64,000 nt of DNA from Blastomyces gilchristii SLH14081. Taxonomy: Eukaryota; Ascomycota; Eurotiomycetes; Onygenales; Ajellomycetaceae. The translations under genes were made by a program, and so were the position numbers. Location: the NCBI RefSeq assembly GCF_000003855.2, contig NW_003101680.1, positions 5,497,510 to 5,561,509 on the forward strand, read 5' to 3'. Of this stretch, positions 35,533 to 48,199 are shown piece after piece (the stretch's first letter is position 1; each line of letters starts with the position of its first letter). The notes beneath the pieces were generated by a model. The model was not told the origin of the DNA, searched no databases, and saw nothing but the letters and a program-made list of their open reading frames with translations.

Positions 35533-37300
35533 CAGACGTCGATAAAGCTGCGCTGGCCATCATCCCATCCTGTGACCTTGTATCATAATTGGTTGCCATT
35601 TCCCCGTCGCCTTTTTGTTCGGATTTCAATTTTCATTTATTACTTTCTTCTGTTTCTCACATACATACAAGTCCCGCTCTCGCTTCTCGTTGATTCAAAT
35701 GTCCCCTTCTCTTCCTTGTACAAACTAATCTATCCACATGCCTTCTTTTATTTCGTTGGCTTTATCCCTCAATTGTCAAGTGAAGTGTTTTCACAACACG
35801 ACATCGTCGACTTTTGGGGAATAGCCGTGATTTCGTCCCTTCGTCCTTTCCATTCCTTACAGCTCATTACCATGCGACGACCGATCATGTTGGACGATGA
35901 ATGATGACGCTCCTTTATAATGCTGCTTTTGCTAGAGATACCCACCTTTTACGCTCCTTTTATTATTAGACACACATACACAGTGAGAGGGAGACGTTCC
36001 CCTATTGATTCACCCTAGACCATATTTTATGCCCTATAATTATAATTCATTTATTACACCGCTTATATCTAGACCTCTTCTTTACATTTATATATCCGTC
36101 CTGCTTTTCTGCACAATTTACTATACGAGCTATTTTTCAGTACTTTTTATTTTTATTTTTTATCGATAGATAGTTGTTTTTGCACCCCACCCCATACCAT
36201 TGTGAGAGACGCCTTGCGCTCACGCTAAAAAGGGCCTACCTGCCTTCTTATTTTTTAAAAATGTTAATTTTCTATATAATGAGGTGACTGCGAAGCGATG
36301 AATTTCGGATTCGGCTGCTGAAGAGAATGATGAGAGGGACCAGAGGGTAAGGAAATACCCGAAGAGCTCGAGCTGCAGCTTGTTCCAAGGAATCATATCA
36401 TCCCTCTTTCCCCTTCCTTTTCCCTCATTGAACCCAATCACGCCAAATGGGCATGGGCGGGGTTGGTTTGCACTCCATTCCCATACTGATATCTCGCGGG
36501 TGCCTCGGACAGTTGGGTTTATTACACCAGACGGATGGGATGAATGGTATACATATATTGGTTAGAATTTCCTATAGACCCGGTTTCAGTCTACCTATCT
36601 CATCTCCCAATGTTCTATATATCATCGCGCGCGGTGTGTGCACTTTCGTCTTCCCTTATTTTTTTATTTTTTTTTTCTGCATCATTTCTTTTTCATGCCG
36701 AATACCACCAACCATCAACCAACCAACCATCCCGCCCAACACATACATGTACATATCTTCAAAAGTGTTTCCCCCCCACTACTCCCACCCCAAGATGCCT
36801 GCGTCTAATCCATAATAACTCTATTCTGGCCGCTCGATATTATCTATTAACCCATCCGCTCTGCCTTACTTTGCCACTCAGCCACTGACGCTCAACCCAA
36901 CCCTCAACTTTGTCCTCCCAACATGTTTCATCATAGACATAGACCATACAGGGCTCTTTATTTTATTTCGCTGATTCATTCATTCATTCGCTAATTTGGA
37001 AAAAGAGGGCTCTTGGAAACGGTGAGAAAAGGGGTAAGTGAGGAGGAAGCTGTTGGGAGTGGTGAGTGTTTTTATTGTGGGAGTCTGGTGTGGGGCGTGT
37101 TGGGTGGAGGTTGCTTGTTGGTTAGAGGTATTGAGGCTTTGCAAATGATGATGAGATGATTAGATAGTACATCTGAATCATGATGAGTGAATGGATGAAT
37201 ATATGTCATGATTTGTGAGTTACTATTTATAGAGTATCACATACGAACAATATTGTGGCGGATGTACGGAGTATTGCTTCCGAAAACAGAATTTTCTCAG
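35533..37300. other. 3' flank of the island gene, GC-normal, no gene recognised
   Basis: About 1.75 kb containing the probable 3' UTR and non-coding DNA. Short frames on both strands (35572-35904, 36220-36441, 36447-36888) overlap one another, are dominated by S/F/L codons and show no domain. Composition switches to AT-rich between about 37290 and 37330. Confidence 0.55.
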
Positions 37301-37980
37301 CCCCCCTCTGAAAATTAGTAGCAAGAAAAATCAAAATATCCATGTTTCTCTAGAATCATTCAATTATCATTCAATACATATCTTGCTTACTTTTACCATC
37401 AATATGCTATTTTAACTCAGTGATTTCATTGGTAATAAAATTATACATCTTTTTTAATGAAGGTATTTTCAGAGTAGTTGAATTGCTGCTACATGACTTT
37501 TAATAAAGAGCTTGCAATCACTGACTATATGAATCAGCAACTGTAAGCAAGTATGAGCAGAAGCAGTTGACTTACAGAGAGACAATTATACATCTCTTTT
37601 AATTACTGCTTCACTCAAGTAAATGTTTGTAATCTGATAGAGTAGCTGTGTAACTAGAAAATGAGATCTACATACAAGATTAAAAGTGTTTTATACTGAA
37701 GATTTCACAGAAGACTGATAATAATTGAAAGATAAAATAAAAATAAAAGAAACAGTAAAATGTGAAAAATATAAAGCTTGCTTAATTGAAAAAATTACTA
37801 GCTTATGAAAAGTTATATAGTGAAAGAATTAAGAAGTCAGAATATATAACTTAACACTCTCACTTATCAGAGTAATTATATATAATATTACATATAAAAT
37901 TCATCTTTAAATCACATGCAGATATAAAAACAACTGAAATAAAAAAAAATCAGTTATAAAATTTATTATTTTTTTTATCT
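37300..37980. other. AT-rich sequence at the right edge of the island, unassigned
   Basis: CpG-depleted like the other repeat DNA, but no match to other parts of the window and no domain was recognised. Confidence 0.45.
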
Positions 37981-38600
37981 TTTTATTTCTTTATCTTAAT
38001 ATTCTTCTTTTAATATATATATTTCAATAATTTAAGTGATTTAATAAACTCACCTGCTATGTTTTTTTTTGATAGATGAAATATATTAAATAGATATTTT
38101 ATTCTTACAGACAAGATTCTGAAGAATATGAAAATAGATTTTTATATACATTAATCAGTGTGAATTACTTCAGAAGAAAATAGATTTATAACAGATTTAT
38201 TATCAGTATAAATTGTATAAATAAAATTATTAACTAAGATGAGAATGAAGTAATTATCAGTATTTAAATTATTAAAATAAAATGAAATAAATTCAATATT
38301 TTTTAAAAGCTTGTGTAAATAGATAAGCTTATAAACAGTTTCAGAAAATATAATATATTCAGTTTTAATTAATAATTTAAAAATTTCAGTTTGTCAACAG
38401 CTTTATTATATAACAGATTTATCTTTTATATATATAATATAGCTGATAATTGAATAGAATTCTGAATCTCTATTAACTCAATTAATATCAGTATATATTA
38501 TAAATTTAATATCAGTATCTCTGTAAAATATTATATCTTTATTAATTAAGTTTTATAAATATTGAAATGTATATAATTATTTAAATACAGCTCAGTTCTT
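37980..38600 (-). pseudogene. Ty1/Copia pol relic (RNase H region)
   Basis: On the - strand the order IYTDINWVNRDSEF-like text (with a stop at the Trp codon), then KTEYIIFSETVYKLIYLH and KLLKNIEF matches the Copia RNase H pattern (Y-x-D-A-D-W-A-G ... E-A-E-Y-x-A-x-x-x-x-x-x-E-x-x-W-L). A second Asp region (IYTDNKSVI) follows. Extreme AT conversion and stops show an old copy. Confidence 0.65.
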
Positions 38601-38686
38601 TAAATTATATATTAATACTCTGATTTCAAAACTCTTATCTGATAACATCTGTGAATAATTACTTTGTATATATATATCTCTGAATT
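38601..38686 (+). mobile_element. hAT copy 3 fragment, left of the Gypsy-3 insertion
   Basis: AATACTCTGATTTCAAAACTC through ATATCTCTGAATT matches 61446-61518 of hAT copy 2. It continues at 52506 after the Gypsy-3 element. The fragment is internal, with no TIR present. Confidence 0.75.
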
Positions 38687-38956
38687 TATAACAGGCCTAC
38701 GCTGAATAGATCAGTATAATATATAGGTCTTATAATACAAAAGTGAAAAATATTAAAGAAGGAAAAAAGAGAAAGTACAGAAATCAGTGATCAGAGTGAA
38801 TATTTATACATGTACATAGTAAAGCTTCAGAGTGAAAGAATAGAAATTTCATGAGTCTTTCAGCTGAGAATTGATAACTGAGAATTGAAGCTTTCAGTGA
38901 AATCTATGAAGTGTAATAGAATAGTCTATATAATTGATTAAGTGCAGTCTGTTATA
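38687..38956 (-). repeat. Gypsy-3 copy 1 3' LTR (270 bp)
   Basis: It begins TATAACAGGCC (TGTAACAGGCC with a G-to-A) and ends CTGTTATA. Homologues are 52187-52505 and 53019-53328. Confidence 0.85.
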
Positions 38957-39193
38957 TTAATCTCTTCTTTTCAGAAGTGATATAGAGTTGTGAGTGTATA
39001 GTTCTTATTAATCAAGAGCTGCTGTCTCAGATAACACAGAGCTCAGAGTCTAGATTAGATGATTATAACTGACTCATTTCATAAGATATTATCAGTTATA
39101 GCTGTAAGATCTCTTATCAAGAATATCTTCAATCTTCTATTCAAGTTTATTATTTTCTTTTATGATTTCTGACAGCTGTCTGTTGAAAGTCAG

Positions 39194-39376
39194 TTAAGAA
39201 GAAAATGAATCAGTGACAGCATGATGAAGTAAGCTTATATAGAAGATATTATGAATCTCTGATAATATGTCAAGACAGTAGTTATAACTGTCTAGAACTT
39301 CTATCACTTTATACTTGATATAATGATGATTCAGTGTACAAGATGAGTATATAATCTGTATATTCTTAAGATTCAA
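39194..39376 (-). pseudogene. Gypsy-3 integrase C-terminal module
   Basis: The 60-codon open piece reads MNLKNIQI..., YIKYKVIEVLDSYNY, then IHNIFYISLLHHA. This fits the end of Ty3/Gypsy integrases (L..YLGPYKVLE....Y.L....IH.VFHVSLL). A second copy is at 54074-54271. Confidence 0.82.
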
Positions 39377-39499
39377 TCATATCAGATCTTCTATCTTATA
39401 TTACTCAGTGAGATCTCAGTAGACATTGATTCAATCTTCTTAATCTTGTTTAGCACTTACTATGAAGGCTTCAGCTCAGTCATAAGTATCTCAGAGCTT

Positions 39500-41960
39500 T
39501 ATTACTATATTATCAGCAATCTGAATCAGACTGTAAGAATTTGATATAAACTGTGTAATCTTTAGAAGATTTAACACTTTCATGTGATAATCATGTGTAA
39601 GAAAGAACAGGCTTATATCTATTAAAACAGTATCTTGATTATTGATAGTAATCTCTATATATAGAAGAAGATCATATCAATCATTCTGTGAATAATTATA
39701 GAACTTATACAGATAGTTCTTTACAGTCTGAATTATTCATTCTAATGCATTATCAGTCTCAGAGTGATAGACAGTTAACAAACAGTGTATAATCTTGAGA
39801 ACTTGACAGATTCTTGTTCAGAGAGTACTCATGAATTGATGACTCTGATTCAAGACTATAGATCTCAGTAATTCATATATCTGATAGAACAGACTCTGTA
39901 GAAAGACTTCAGTGACTTATTCAATATTTATCTTATTATAAGATTTCAATATTATATCTTTGCTTAATTAGTTTACAATAATCAGAATGTTACTACAACT
40001 CTTACTCTCAGAGAGATTAATAGTGAAGTTAATTACTACATCTCATCAGATTCTATCAGAGATATTAAGTGATTTCAGTAGATCTTTTCTACAGTTCTTT
40101 TACAAGATAATAAAAGAATAACAGTTGCAGTTTCAGATAAAATATCTGATACTATTTAATATCTCAGATCAGTAGAACTCTTAAAAGATCATTTGATACA
40201 ATTGCTTATAATCTGAATAATCAGTTATATACAAATCATGCATCTCTTACATTATTCAGATGTGTAAGAGTTCAGAGTAAGAGACTTCATATCATTCACA
40301 GAATTACAGAGTGTTATTGTTATCAATTAAGTATTCTGAGATGTCAATTCTTATATGTAGTTCTGAGAGGAATCAGAGTGCTTCTTGATATACTGCTTCA
40401 GTGAGCACTTGAAGAAGTTCATCAGTTTAAGCTATTATATACTACAATTCATTCAGTGTAGATTCAGAAGAAGTTGAGATATCAGTATCAGTGTTAATAT
40501 CAGTGACAGTTCAGAGAAGAAATGTTCTAATTAGAGAAGTATATATAGTATCATGAATTGTTTCATCTTGATTAACTAATATCTTCAGATTTAAGAGCTG
40601 ATGTTCTCAGTTCATTCAATAGATATCTGTTACATTGAAAGACATATCTTACTCTTGTCATGAGAGAGCATCTATCATTGAGTTCTGACTGCTGAGATGA
40701 TAGTGTATAGTAAAATGAAAACAGTTTAATAGCTTAAATCATTATATCTGACATTTGATAGGCTTGTAGATAATTGTGAAATGCTTGAGATTCTTATAAT
40801 CTGTGATTATCTCAAATTTGAAGATACTTCAGAGTTTAGAATCTCATTCTTCTAGACAGTATATAATTGTGAGAAGTTTCTTATCATAGATCTTATAATT
40901 GCATTCAGTGAGACTCAGTTTCTTAGACATGAAGATATATAATTGTAAGACATCTTTATTATCATATTATAATATAGCTTCTTCTATGATATAGTCAGAG
41001 AAGTCAGCTTCAATAACTGTCTTATGATCAGAATCAAATATTATCAATAGAGAGATATTAATGAATATTCTCTTTATCTATATAAATGCAGCTTCAGCAT
41101 CTGCTGATCACTGAAATACTGAGTTCTTCTTGATAAGTTCTGTAAGTGATCTTACAATATCTGAGAAGTTTTGTATAAATCACTGATAGAAGTTAGTAAA
41201 TTCAATGAAGCTTTGTACATCTTTCACAGTATATAAAGCTTTTCATTCAAGAATGACAGAGATCTTCTCAGAATTCATTTAAATCTTCTTATCAGCTTTT
41301 ATAATAAAATCTAAGTATTTTGTACTCTTGACTTTGAAATCACACTTATTAATATCTATTAATAGTTCTGCTTCTTGTAATTATTGTAATACTCTCTGTA
41401 TATATTTCTGATATTTCTTTCTGAATTCATCAGTGAAGATGAGAATTTTATTTAGATATACAGATACAAACTTATTAAGAAAATCTCAGAGTGCTCAGTT
41501 GATATACTTCTGAAATATACTGAGAGTGTTAATCAGGTTCAAAGAGTGTGACTATCATTTCAAAGAAATTATAATATGTTCAGAATGCTGTAAGTTATTC
41601 ATCTTCTTTTAGTGATATAATCTTATTAAACATAGCAATAATATCTAGCTTTATAAATCATTGAGCTTGTCTGATACATGCTAGAGTTTCATTAATAAGA
41701 GATAAGAAATAACAATCTTTCTTTATCAATCTATTCAGATCTTGATAGTTTACACAGAATTAAAGTTCTTTATTTGATTTCTTTGTAAAGAGAATAGAAG
41801 CTGCAGTGAAAGAGTTACTAATATGTATAAATCTCTTATTTAATAGATTATTAAGTGTCTTCTGAAGAAGAAGAAGTTCATCTTGAGACATATTGTAAAG
41901 AGAGTCTTCTGATGACTTGAGATTCTTATTATTCTTCTTTTCTAACTTAATACTATGATT
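39500..41960 (-). pseudogene. Gypsy-3 copy 1 RT, RNase H and integrase core, degraded
   Basis: The open piece 41760-41963 gives LYNMSQDELLLLQKTLNNLL, FIHISNSFTAASILF and KKSNKEL. This is the linker and first RT motif (S...APVLFV.K..G.LR). The RNase H start is clear in the second copy (55741-55944: SDYETVVAADFSNYV, MSKKLS). Downstream integrase sequence is collinear between the copies but full of stops. Confidence 0.8.
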
Positions 41961-42393
41961 CACTTCTGAGTCTTGTAAGAGAGGTATATTTATAATGTTA
42001 TCTTATCAGAAGATATCTAGATATTCATGATATTATTAGAAGAGTTTTGTATAACAATCTATTATTGTAGTACAGAATAACTTCTCTAGAGTGTTCTTAA
42101 TATCAGTCAGACTGATGGAATAGATTGCTATATAATTCTACTATTAATGACTTTATCAGTAGTCTCATTGATGACTTCTTTTTCAGAGTATTTCATAATT
42201 ATTAACAGAGATCTGTGTAAGATTCATAGTCTTGTAAATATTATCTTCATGAATTCTATCACTGTTAGAGAATATTAAGCTTCTATTTTAAGCATTTAAT
42301 AAGATGTCTTATTCAGATAGTCAGACAAGTTCTAGTATAAGATTATAGTCAAGATTATCAACTTTATATATATAAGCAGCTTCACATTGATAT

Positions 42394-42651
42394 TGTAAGA
42401 ATAAGTGCTCGCAGGCGATTATTCAAGTGTTTGCAGCTTGACGTGATATGTACTGTTAACTACTAGAAGTATTCATGATAGAAAGATAAAATATAGAGAT
42501 CAAATGTATAATAGTATTCAAGCTGAGTTATGAATAGTATTCATAAACTTCAGTCTATATAGTTATGTGTAGTCAAGAGTCACTAGCTCTATTAATTACA
42601 TGAAAGATAGAAATAGAGATAAAGAATCTATAAGAAGCAGGATTTCTTACA
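42394..42651 (-). repeat. Gypsy-2 copy 2 3' LTR (258 bp)
   Basis: TGTAAGAA...TTCTTACA, the same length as 49782-50039. Many C-to-T and G-to-A differences from that partner are concentrated in the second half (42560-42645). Confidence 0.92.
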
Positions 42652-43479
42652 TATCTTTTCCTCTCTAAGACTTTGTTCATGAAGTCTTTCACTGAGTGAC
42701 TTTATAGAATCAGCTCAGCACTGCAGTGATACTCACTAAAAATTCTTCATATTTATAAAAAATCTCAGTGAGGAAAAATCTCTTGTTATTATAAAGAAAA
42801 AAGAGTCTGTTACTCAGTTTCTTATTCTATAAGATTCTTTATAATTTATAGATTCTTCTTTAACTATTACACAGATTTATCTTGCATCTTTCATACAGAA
42901 GAGTTTCAGTTGACTCTTAATTATTTTCATAAAATTCATATATAATTATTACACAGATCTGTCTCATAAATGAATTACTCTCTATGAGATCACTCTCATT
43001 AAAAAGAAGTATTTATAAGTTAATCTTTCACTTATTCTTATAAATCATTGTTCTTTGATATTATAGAATTGTGAGAAATTTTTCATTCTTTTATTAACTC
43101 TGTAGAATTGTAGAATCAAGATATCTATAATCTATAATCACTCTTTATAGTTATATAGAAAGATTCAGATCTGTAATTCATAATCACTTTTATTTACTAG
43201 AGTAATCTGACTGTTCTGTGAGATTACTCACAGTGTAAGTAAATCTCTTTAAAGTAGTATAAATATCTCAGATCTGTCTGTAAAATCTTATCTTTTTTTT
43301 TCTTTTTCTATAACAGCTTCTATCTCTATAAACTGTGAGTATTCTTATTTATTCATAAAGTGTTTTCACTCAGATAATAGAGAGAGAGTATTTCTAATAA
43401 TATCTGTATATTAATTCAAGAACTTCTCAAGAATAAAAAATTTTTCAATTTTAATATCTTTATAAACAATGTCTGACTG

Positions 43480-44125
43480 CTGCTGAGCTTCTTATGAGTG
43501 TTCTCATAACTTCTCTAATCACTTTTTACTGGCTGATGAAGCAGAGACACTGCTGTTCACAATCATATCTTCATTCTTCTCAGCCCTGTCATCACACCCG
43601 ATCTTCAGGTCAGCAGCTAACTCCATGCCTCTCTCAGACCAGTCTCTGACTTCAAGCAGTGTAGTCCCTCTCTTTGCTGTAAGTCTTCTCACAAGTAATT
43701 CCTTACAGATTCTAGCTGACAGTTCTTGCAAAGCTTCTGATGTTGTCAGTGTCTCCTGCAGCTTCACAGGCCTGCCCCGGTGGCCGAATGGTTAATGCGG
43801 CCACCCGGTAGCGCCTTGGCGTGGGAAACCAAGGCGCGTGGGTTTGAAACCCGCAGGGGATACATTAAATCCGGAACTCAAGCACCTCAGGTTCCTAATA
43901 AATACAGAGGTGTACAAATCACTTCAATGAATTGCTCTATGTTCCTAGGCTGGGAAGTTATTATCACATGTATCTAATTGTCACTTCTTTGTATTTTCCT
44001 ATGTTCTTGTTATCTTGGTGTGATCTCAACACCTGTATTTCCTCCTGTATAATCAACACTTGACCTGTATTTAACATCATGCAAGGACTCATTATAAGCT
44101 CCGCTTGCATATGAGTATAATGAAA

Positions 44126-44157
<32 letters not shown>

Positions 44158-44330
44158 GCTTCACAGGCCTATGATCACTCTCTCTCTGCCCGCACAATCT
44201 CTGATCAGGCATATACAAATATGCCTAGGTTTTCTATCAATAATTCTCATGCCATGGTGCATTTCTGCAATCTCATTGTCAATGAGAGATGAGTTCTCAG
44301 ATACCTGCAAAATCTGAGTAATTAAGACAA
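43480..44330 (-). other. Little-mutated segment with an unrecognised reading frame, split by a SINE
   Basis: Within the 3' part of Gypsy-2 copy 2 the composition becomes more balanced. On the - strand an 82-codon frame (43519-43767) encodes a hydrophilic, helix-prone sequence: ELSARICKELLVRRL, LEVRDWSERGMELAADL, CDDRAEKNEDM, ending SASSASKK. It starts at the SINE duplication. Upstream of the SINE (44171-44218) the same strand continues with MPDQRLCGQRESDHR. The SINE therefore interrupted a longer frame. No family is recognised. It may be a Gypsy-2 3' ORF or a captured single-copy sequence. Confidence 0.5.
43774..44156 (+). mobile_element. tRNA-derived SINE, copy 1 (383 bp)
   Basis: The head resembles a tRNA: CCCC near 43775 pairs with GGGG near 43856. 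RNA polymerase III box A is TGGCCGAATGG (43781-43791) and box B is GGTTTGAAACC (43841-43851). A 9-bp anticodon-type stem is formed by GCGCCTTGG and CCAAGGCGC (43811-43837). A body of about 230 bp ends in a (AAT)n tail. A perfect 14-bp duplication AGCTTCACAGGCCT flanks it (43760-43773, 44157-44170). Duplication and tail show LINE-type retroposition. CpGs are largely retained. Confidence 0.93.
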
Positions 44331-45399
44331 TACAAATGTCATGAATTTGTGACAGAAGTTAATCTGAATAGATAAGCCTTCTCTTCACATCTCAATTGTT
44401 TTCAGACTGAATACTTCAGCATAACTGAGAAAGCAGACACAGCTTTATAAGAGATATCTGATCACATATACAGATAGTCAGCTCTTAAGACTCTGTTATA
44501 ACTGTATATATTCTGATATTCAGCTTCTCTGAAGTCTGTGCATTTCTGATAATCTTTATATCAAATACAACAATTGTCTATATCATAGATATAATACTCT
44601 CTACTTCTTTGAAGAGAGAAATTGATAGTTATGAGAAGATTAAGTATTATAAGTATTGAGAATATAAGTTTAAGTTTTCTTTATTTTTTCTTTATTAATC
44701 TCTAAATTATGTTCATAATTCTGTTTATTTTCTTGTTTTTTAGCTTTAATAAGAGTATGATTTCTTCTTTTCTTATATACACTACAGACTGTTCATCTTA
44801 GTAGAAACTTATTATCTTATAAACTAGAACTTATAAATGACAGTATTAATATCTTTATTATAATCAGATTCTTAGTAAAGATCATATCATTTTAACTTAT
44901 CAGAATTCACAGTATAAAAGTTATATCTCAGCTTCTGCAGATATCTTATCTATCTGAATAATTCTCAAGTGAACTTATTCATCTTATCAGAATATTCTTA
45001 TCACTGAATCTTAAATCAGAGCTTATAATCTCACTTCTCTGAATTAATAATCTCTTTAATCTGATATTCTCTTTCACTCTCTAATACTTTGTAAACAGAG
45101 TGATGAGTCACAGAGTTCTCTTCTGAGAATTTCTTATATTTATGAAGTAAAGAGATATGAAAAATATTGTATATCTATAACTCAGATAACAGTTTCAATT
45201 TATAGAACTGTAAACTAACTTTCTTCATAATCTTACAAAGCTCTGTTTACAGAAGATTCAGCTTCTTACTAGATCTTTATATAGTAATATTTTCTAGACT
45301 CAGTCAGACTCTATTATCTTTCTTAAAACTCTTTATAATATACTTGAAGTTATAGTATCTCTTCTGATACTCTTGAGTCTTTCTCAAGAATTTGCAGGC

Positions 45400-46700
45400 T
45401 TTCTCTCAGATCTTCTGAATTCTCTCAGTCTGTTCATAAGCATTATCATACTCTATAGTGTACTCTTGTAAGTTCATCAAGATTATTCATGAATAAGTCT
45501 CAGTGAGTATTTCAAAGAGAATTTTATCTATACTAACATACTTTGAGTTGTTATATATGAACTTCATAAGTGATAATCAATACACTTAGTTATTCTGATT
45601 ATAATTGATAAAGTATTATAGATACTGTTTTAATATACTTATCAGACATTCTGTCTGATTATCTATCTGTTAATAAAAAGTCATACTTAAATCTCATGAG
45701 ATCTTCAGTATAGTTATCAGATCAGATCAGAACTCTTCTGTAAAGATTAATCTTCTATCTAAGATAATATTTATAGATAATTCATGCAATCAGATTATAT
45801 TATAGACAAAGATATAAGTTAAATTCTTTAACTTCAAGTTCTTACAGATGAGTATAAAGTGTGTCATCTTAGTAAAGTAATTCACTATTATCAGCACACT
45901 GTTAAAGCAGGCATTATATATATTCTTACTTTCAGAGAGGCTTACAAGAGCATTCATTTCTAGCTGTTCTCAAGATTCTCATAGAATGAGTAGAGAAGTA
46001 AGTTCTTTATATAATCTGAACTACACTATCTGTGAACTCTGATAAACAGCACAAGAATTCACTATCTTCTTTATAAGTTCTTATATCTTCAGTCAGAAGT
46101 ATTTTCTTACAAGTAACTCATGAGTTCTAGTATCTGTAAAATGACTCACTAGAGAAGAGTCATGATATCTTTTAATAAGTTCTATGTATAGAAACTTAGT
46201 CATAGATATATAAATCTGACTCTCTCTTTATAAGAGATTATTTAAGTCTCTTTAATTCTTTATTTCTACAGAGTTGATCTCTGCTGTAAGCAGTTTCTGA
46301 ATATACTGAGTATATTCATTCTTCAGTTATAGTTCAGACAATCTGAATAGAAGATCTTATAAAGACTTATACTCTGTTTTCTCTTACATCAGATCTTTCA
46401 CAGTACTTCTCAAAGTCTGCAAACTCTTCAGATTATAAGTACTCTCTTCAAGAATTCTTGCAGAGATTCTCAGAGTGTTAACTCTTAGTGTTATAGAAAG
46501 TAGTTGTATAGATTTCTTCTCTTTCTCTTTTCTCTTCTCTTACAGAAGATTGAAAGACTCTTCAGTCAATCTCTTCATAATACTCAGTCTGAGCATTTTA
46601 TAAAGCTTTTCTGCCTTCTCTAGTCTCTCTATATCTGTCACTCTGATCTTCTTAACATAGTCTGATCTATGAGAGAGTTTATTCACTGAGTTCTTAGTTC
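45400..46700 (-). pseudogene. Gypsy-2 copy 2 integrase, degraded
   Basis: It is positioned directly after RNase H, collinear with the element order, and partly repeated at 2131-2200. Stops are too frequent to read the D,D-35-E residues with certainty. Confidence 0.55.
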
Positions 46701-48130
46701 TCTTAATATATTCTATCTTGAATCAGAACTCACTCAGTCTCTGAGCTCAGTGAATCTGTTATTATAAGAGTTTCTTGATTGAAGTAAACTATTATAAGCT
46801 GTTATAATTAGTTCTAACAGTAATCACTGTTATAAGACTCTTAAAGTAGTGATATTAGTAATGAAAGAATTTCACTATTGTAAGAAGCTTCTGATTATAA
46901 ATGTTATAGTTAATCTTTATAAGTTGTATCTTCTATGAGAAAAAGATCACTGAAACCCAGTTCTTATTTAACTGTAGTTATGAGACTATTTCTGAAATTA
47001 TAAAGAAGAAGACATCTGTCTTCAATCTGATTGAGAGTAAGAGATTAAAGTGGAATAGCATCACTGTATCTGTAAATACCTGTTTCAATCTTACAAAGAT
47101 CTCATAAGCTTCTGAGATAAGAAAGTTCTCACAGTTCTCTCTTCTTAACAATCTTTTCATTCTCTATTTATAGAATGACTTCTTCTTATTTTCATTCTTC
47201 AGTATGTCTGTAAGAGTCAAGAAGATTCTTACAAATGCAAAGATAAATCATCTATAGAAATTCATAAAGCTTAGAAAGATCTGAATCTCATAAATACTAG
47301 TTAACTTCAGTCATGATAGAATAGTCTCAATCTATGAAGATTTTATCTGAATATCATCTACAGTGATTACATATTCTAGGAAATTAATTCAGTGAGTACT
47401 GAAGTTGTACTTTGTAAGCTTAATATACAGTTCTGTCTCATCTAAGATCTTTAATATACTTTGCACATGCTCAGTGTGTTCTTTCTTCTTTATAAAGTAC
47501 ATCATCACATCATTCAGATATATTATTATGAAGATATTCAGATATATACAAAGTGTTTTATTAATGAAAGACTGAAATACTGTGAGAGTATTAGTCAGAT
47601 CAAAAGACATCACTAGATATTTAAATAATCTCAGTGCAGTTTTAAAGACAGTCTTTTATTTATTCTCAGACTGTATTCACAGCTGTGTATATATATTAAT
47701 CATATTCAGTTGTGTGAATATGACAGCTTCTGTAAGATAATTGATCATATTCTCAATCAGAGACAGAGAATAGCAGCTTCTTATAGTCTTGAAGTTCAGA
47801 TTATAATAGTCTACATACAATCTGAGATCTTCATTCTTCTTCTTTATAAATATCACAGAGGCTCTCACAGAGATCTGTAAAGATTAAATGAAGTCATTCT
47901 TCAGATTCTTCTTCACATAGACCTGTAAGACCTCTGTCTCATGATGAGAGAGCTTATAGATTAGTTTTCAGAAGAGTTTCTGCTCTTCTATCAAATCTAT
48001 TATCAGATTCTTCTCATAATGAGAGAAAAGCTCAGCTGTCTTTACTGAACTGAACATCTATATAAGATCTCAGTATTTCTCTGATATCTAAAGCTCAGTT
48101 TTCATGACTGCAAGATTCTCAGACACTTAC
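46700..48130 (-). pseudogene. Gypsy-2 copy 2 reverse transcriptase and RNase H, degraded
   Basis: 47677-47868 gives SVIFIKKKNEDLRLYVDY, SLIENMINYL and AVIFTQLNM, the RT fingers and palm. 47389-47613 gives MMSFDLTNTLTVFQSFINK and IIYLNDVMMYF, the catalytic YxDD box with Asn for the first Asp, and thumb KLTKYNF. 46978-47160 gives LKQVFTDTVMLFHF and IRLKTDVFFF, the RNase H start. This is a typical Ty3/Gypsy layout. Confidence 0.9.
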
Positions 48131-48199
48131 AAAGTTATTATATAGATAAGCTTATCTTCTCTAATCAACTCTGCAGTATTAACTGATTCTATCTCTATA

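Noticed and set aside
43774..43864. Functional tRNA gene
   Set aside because: Box A and box B fit, but the continuing 300-bp body, the (AAT)n tail, the 14-bp duplication and a second copy show a SINE; the 9-bp anticodon-type stem is also too long for a normal tRNA.
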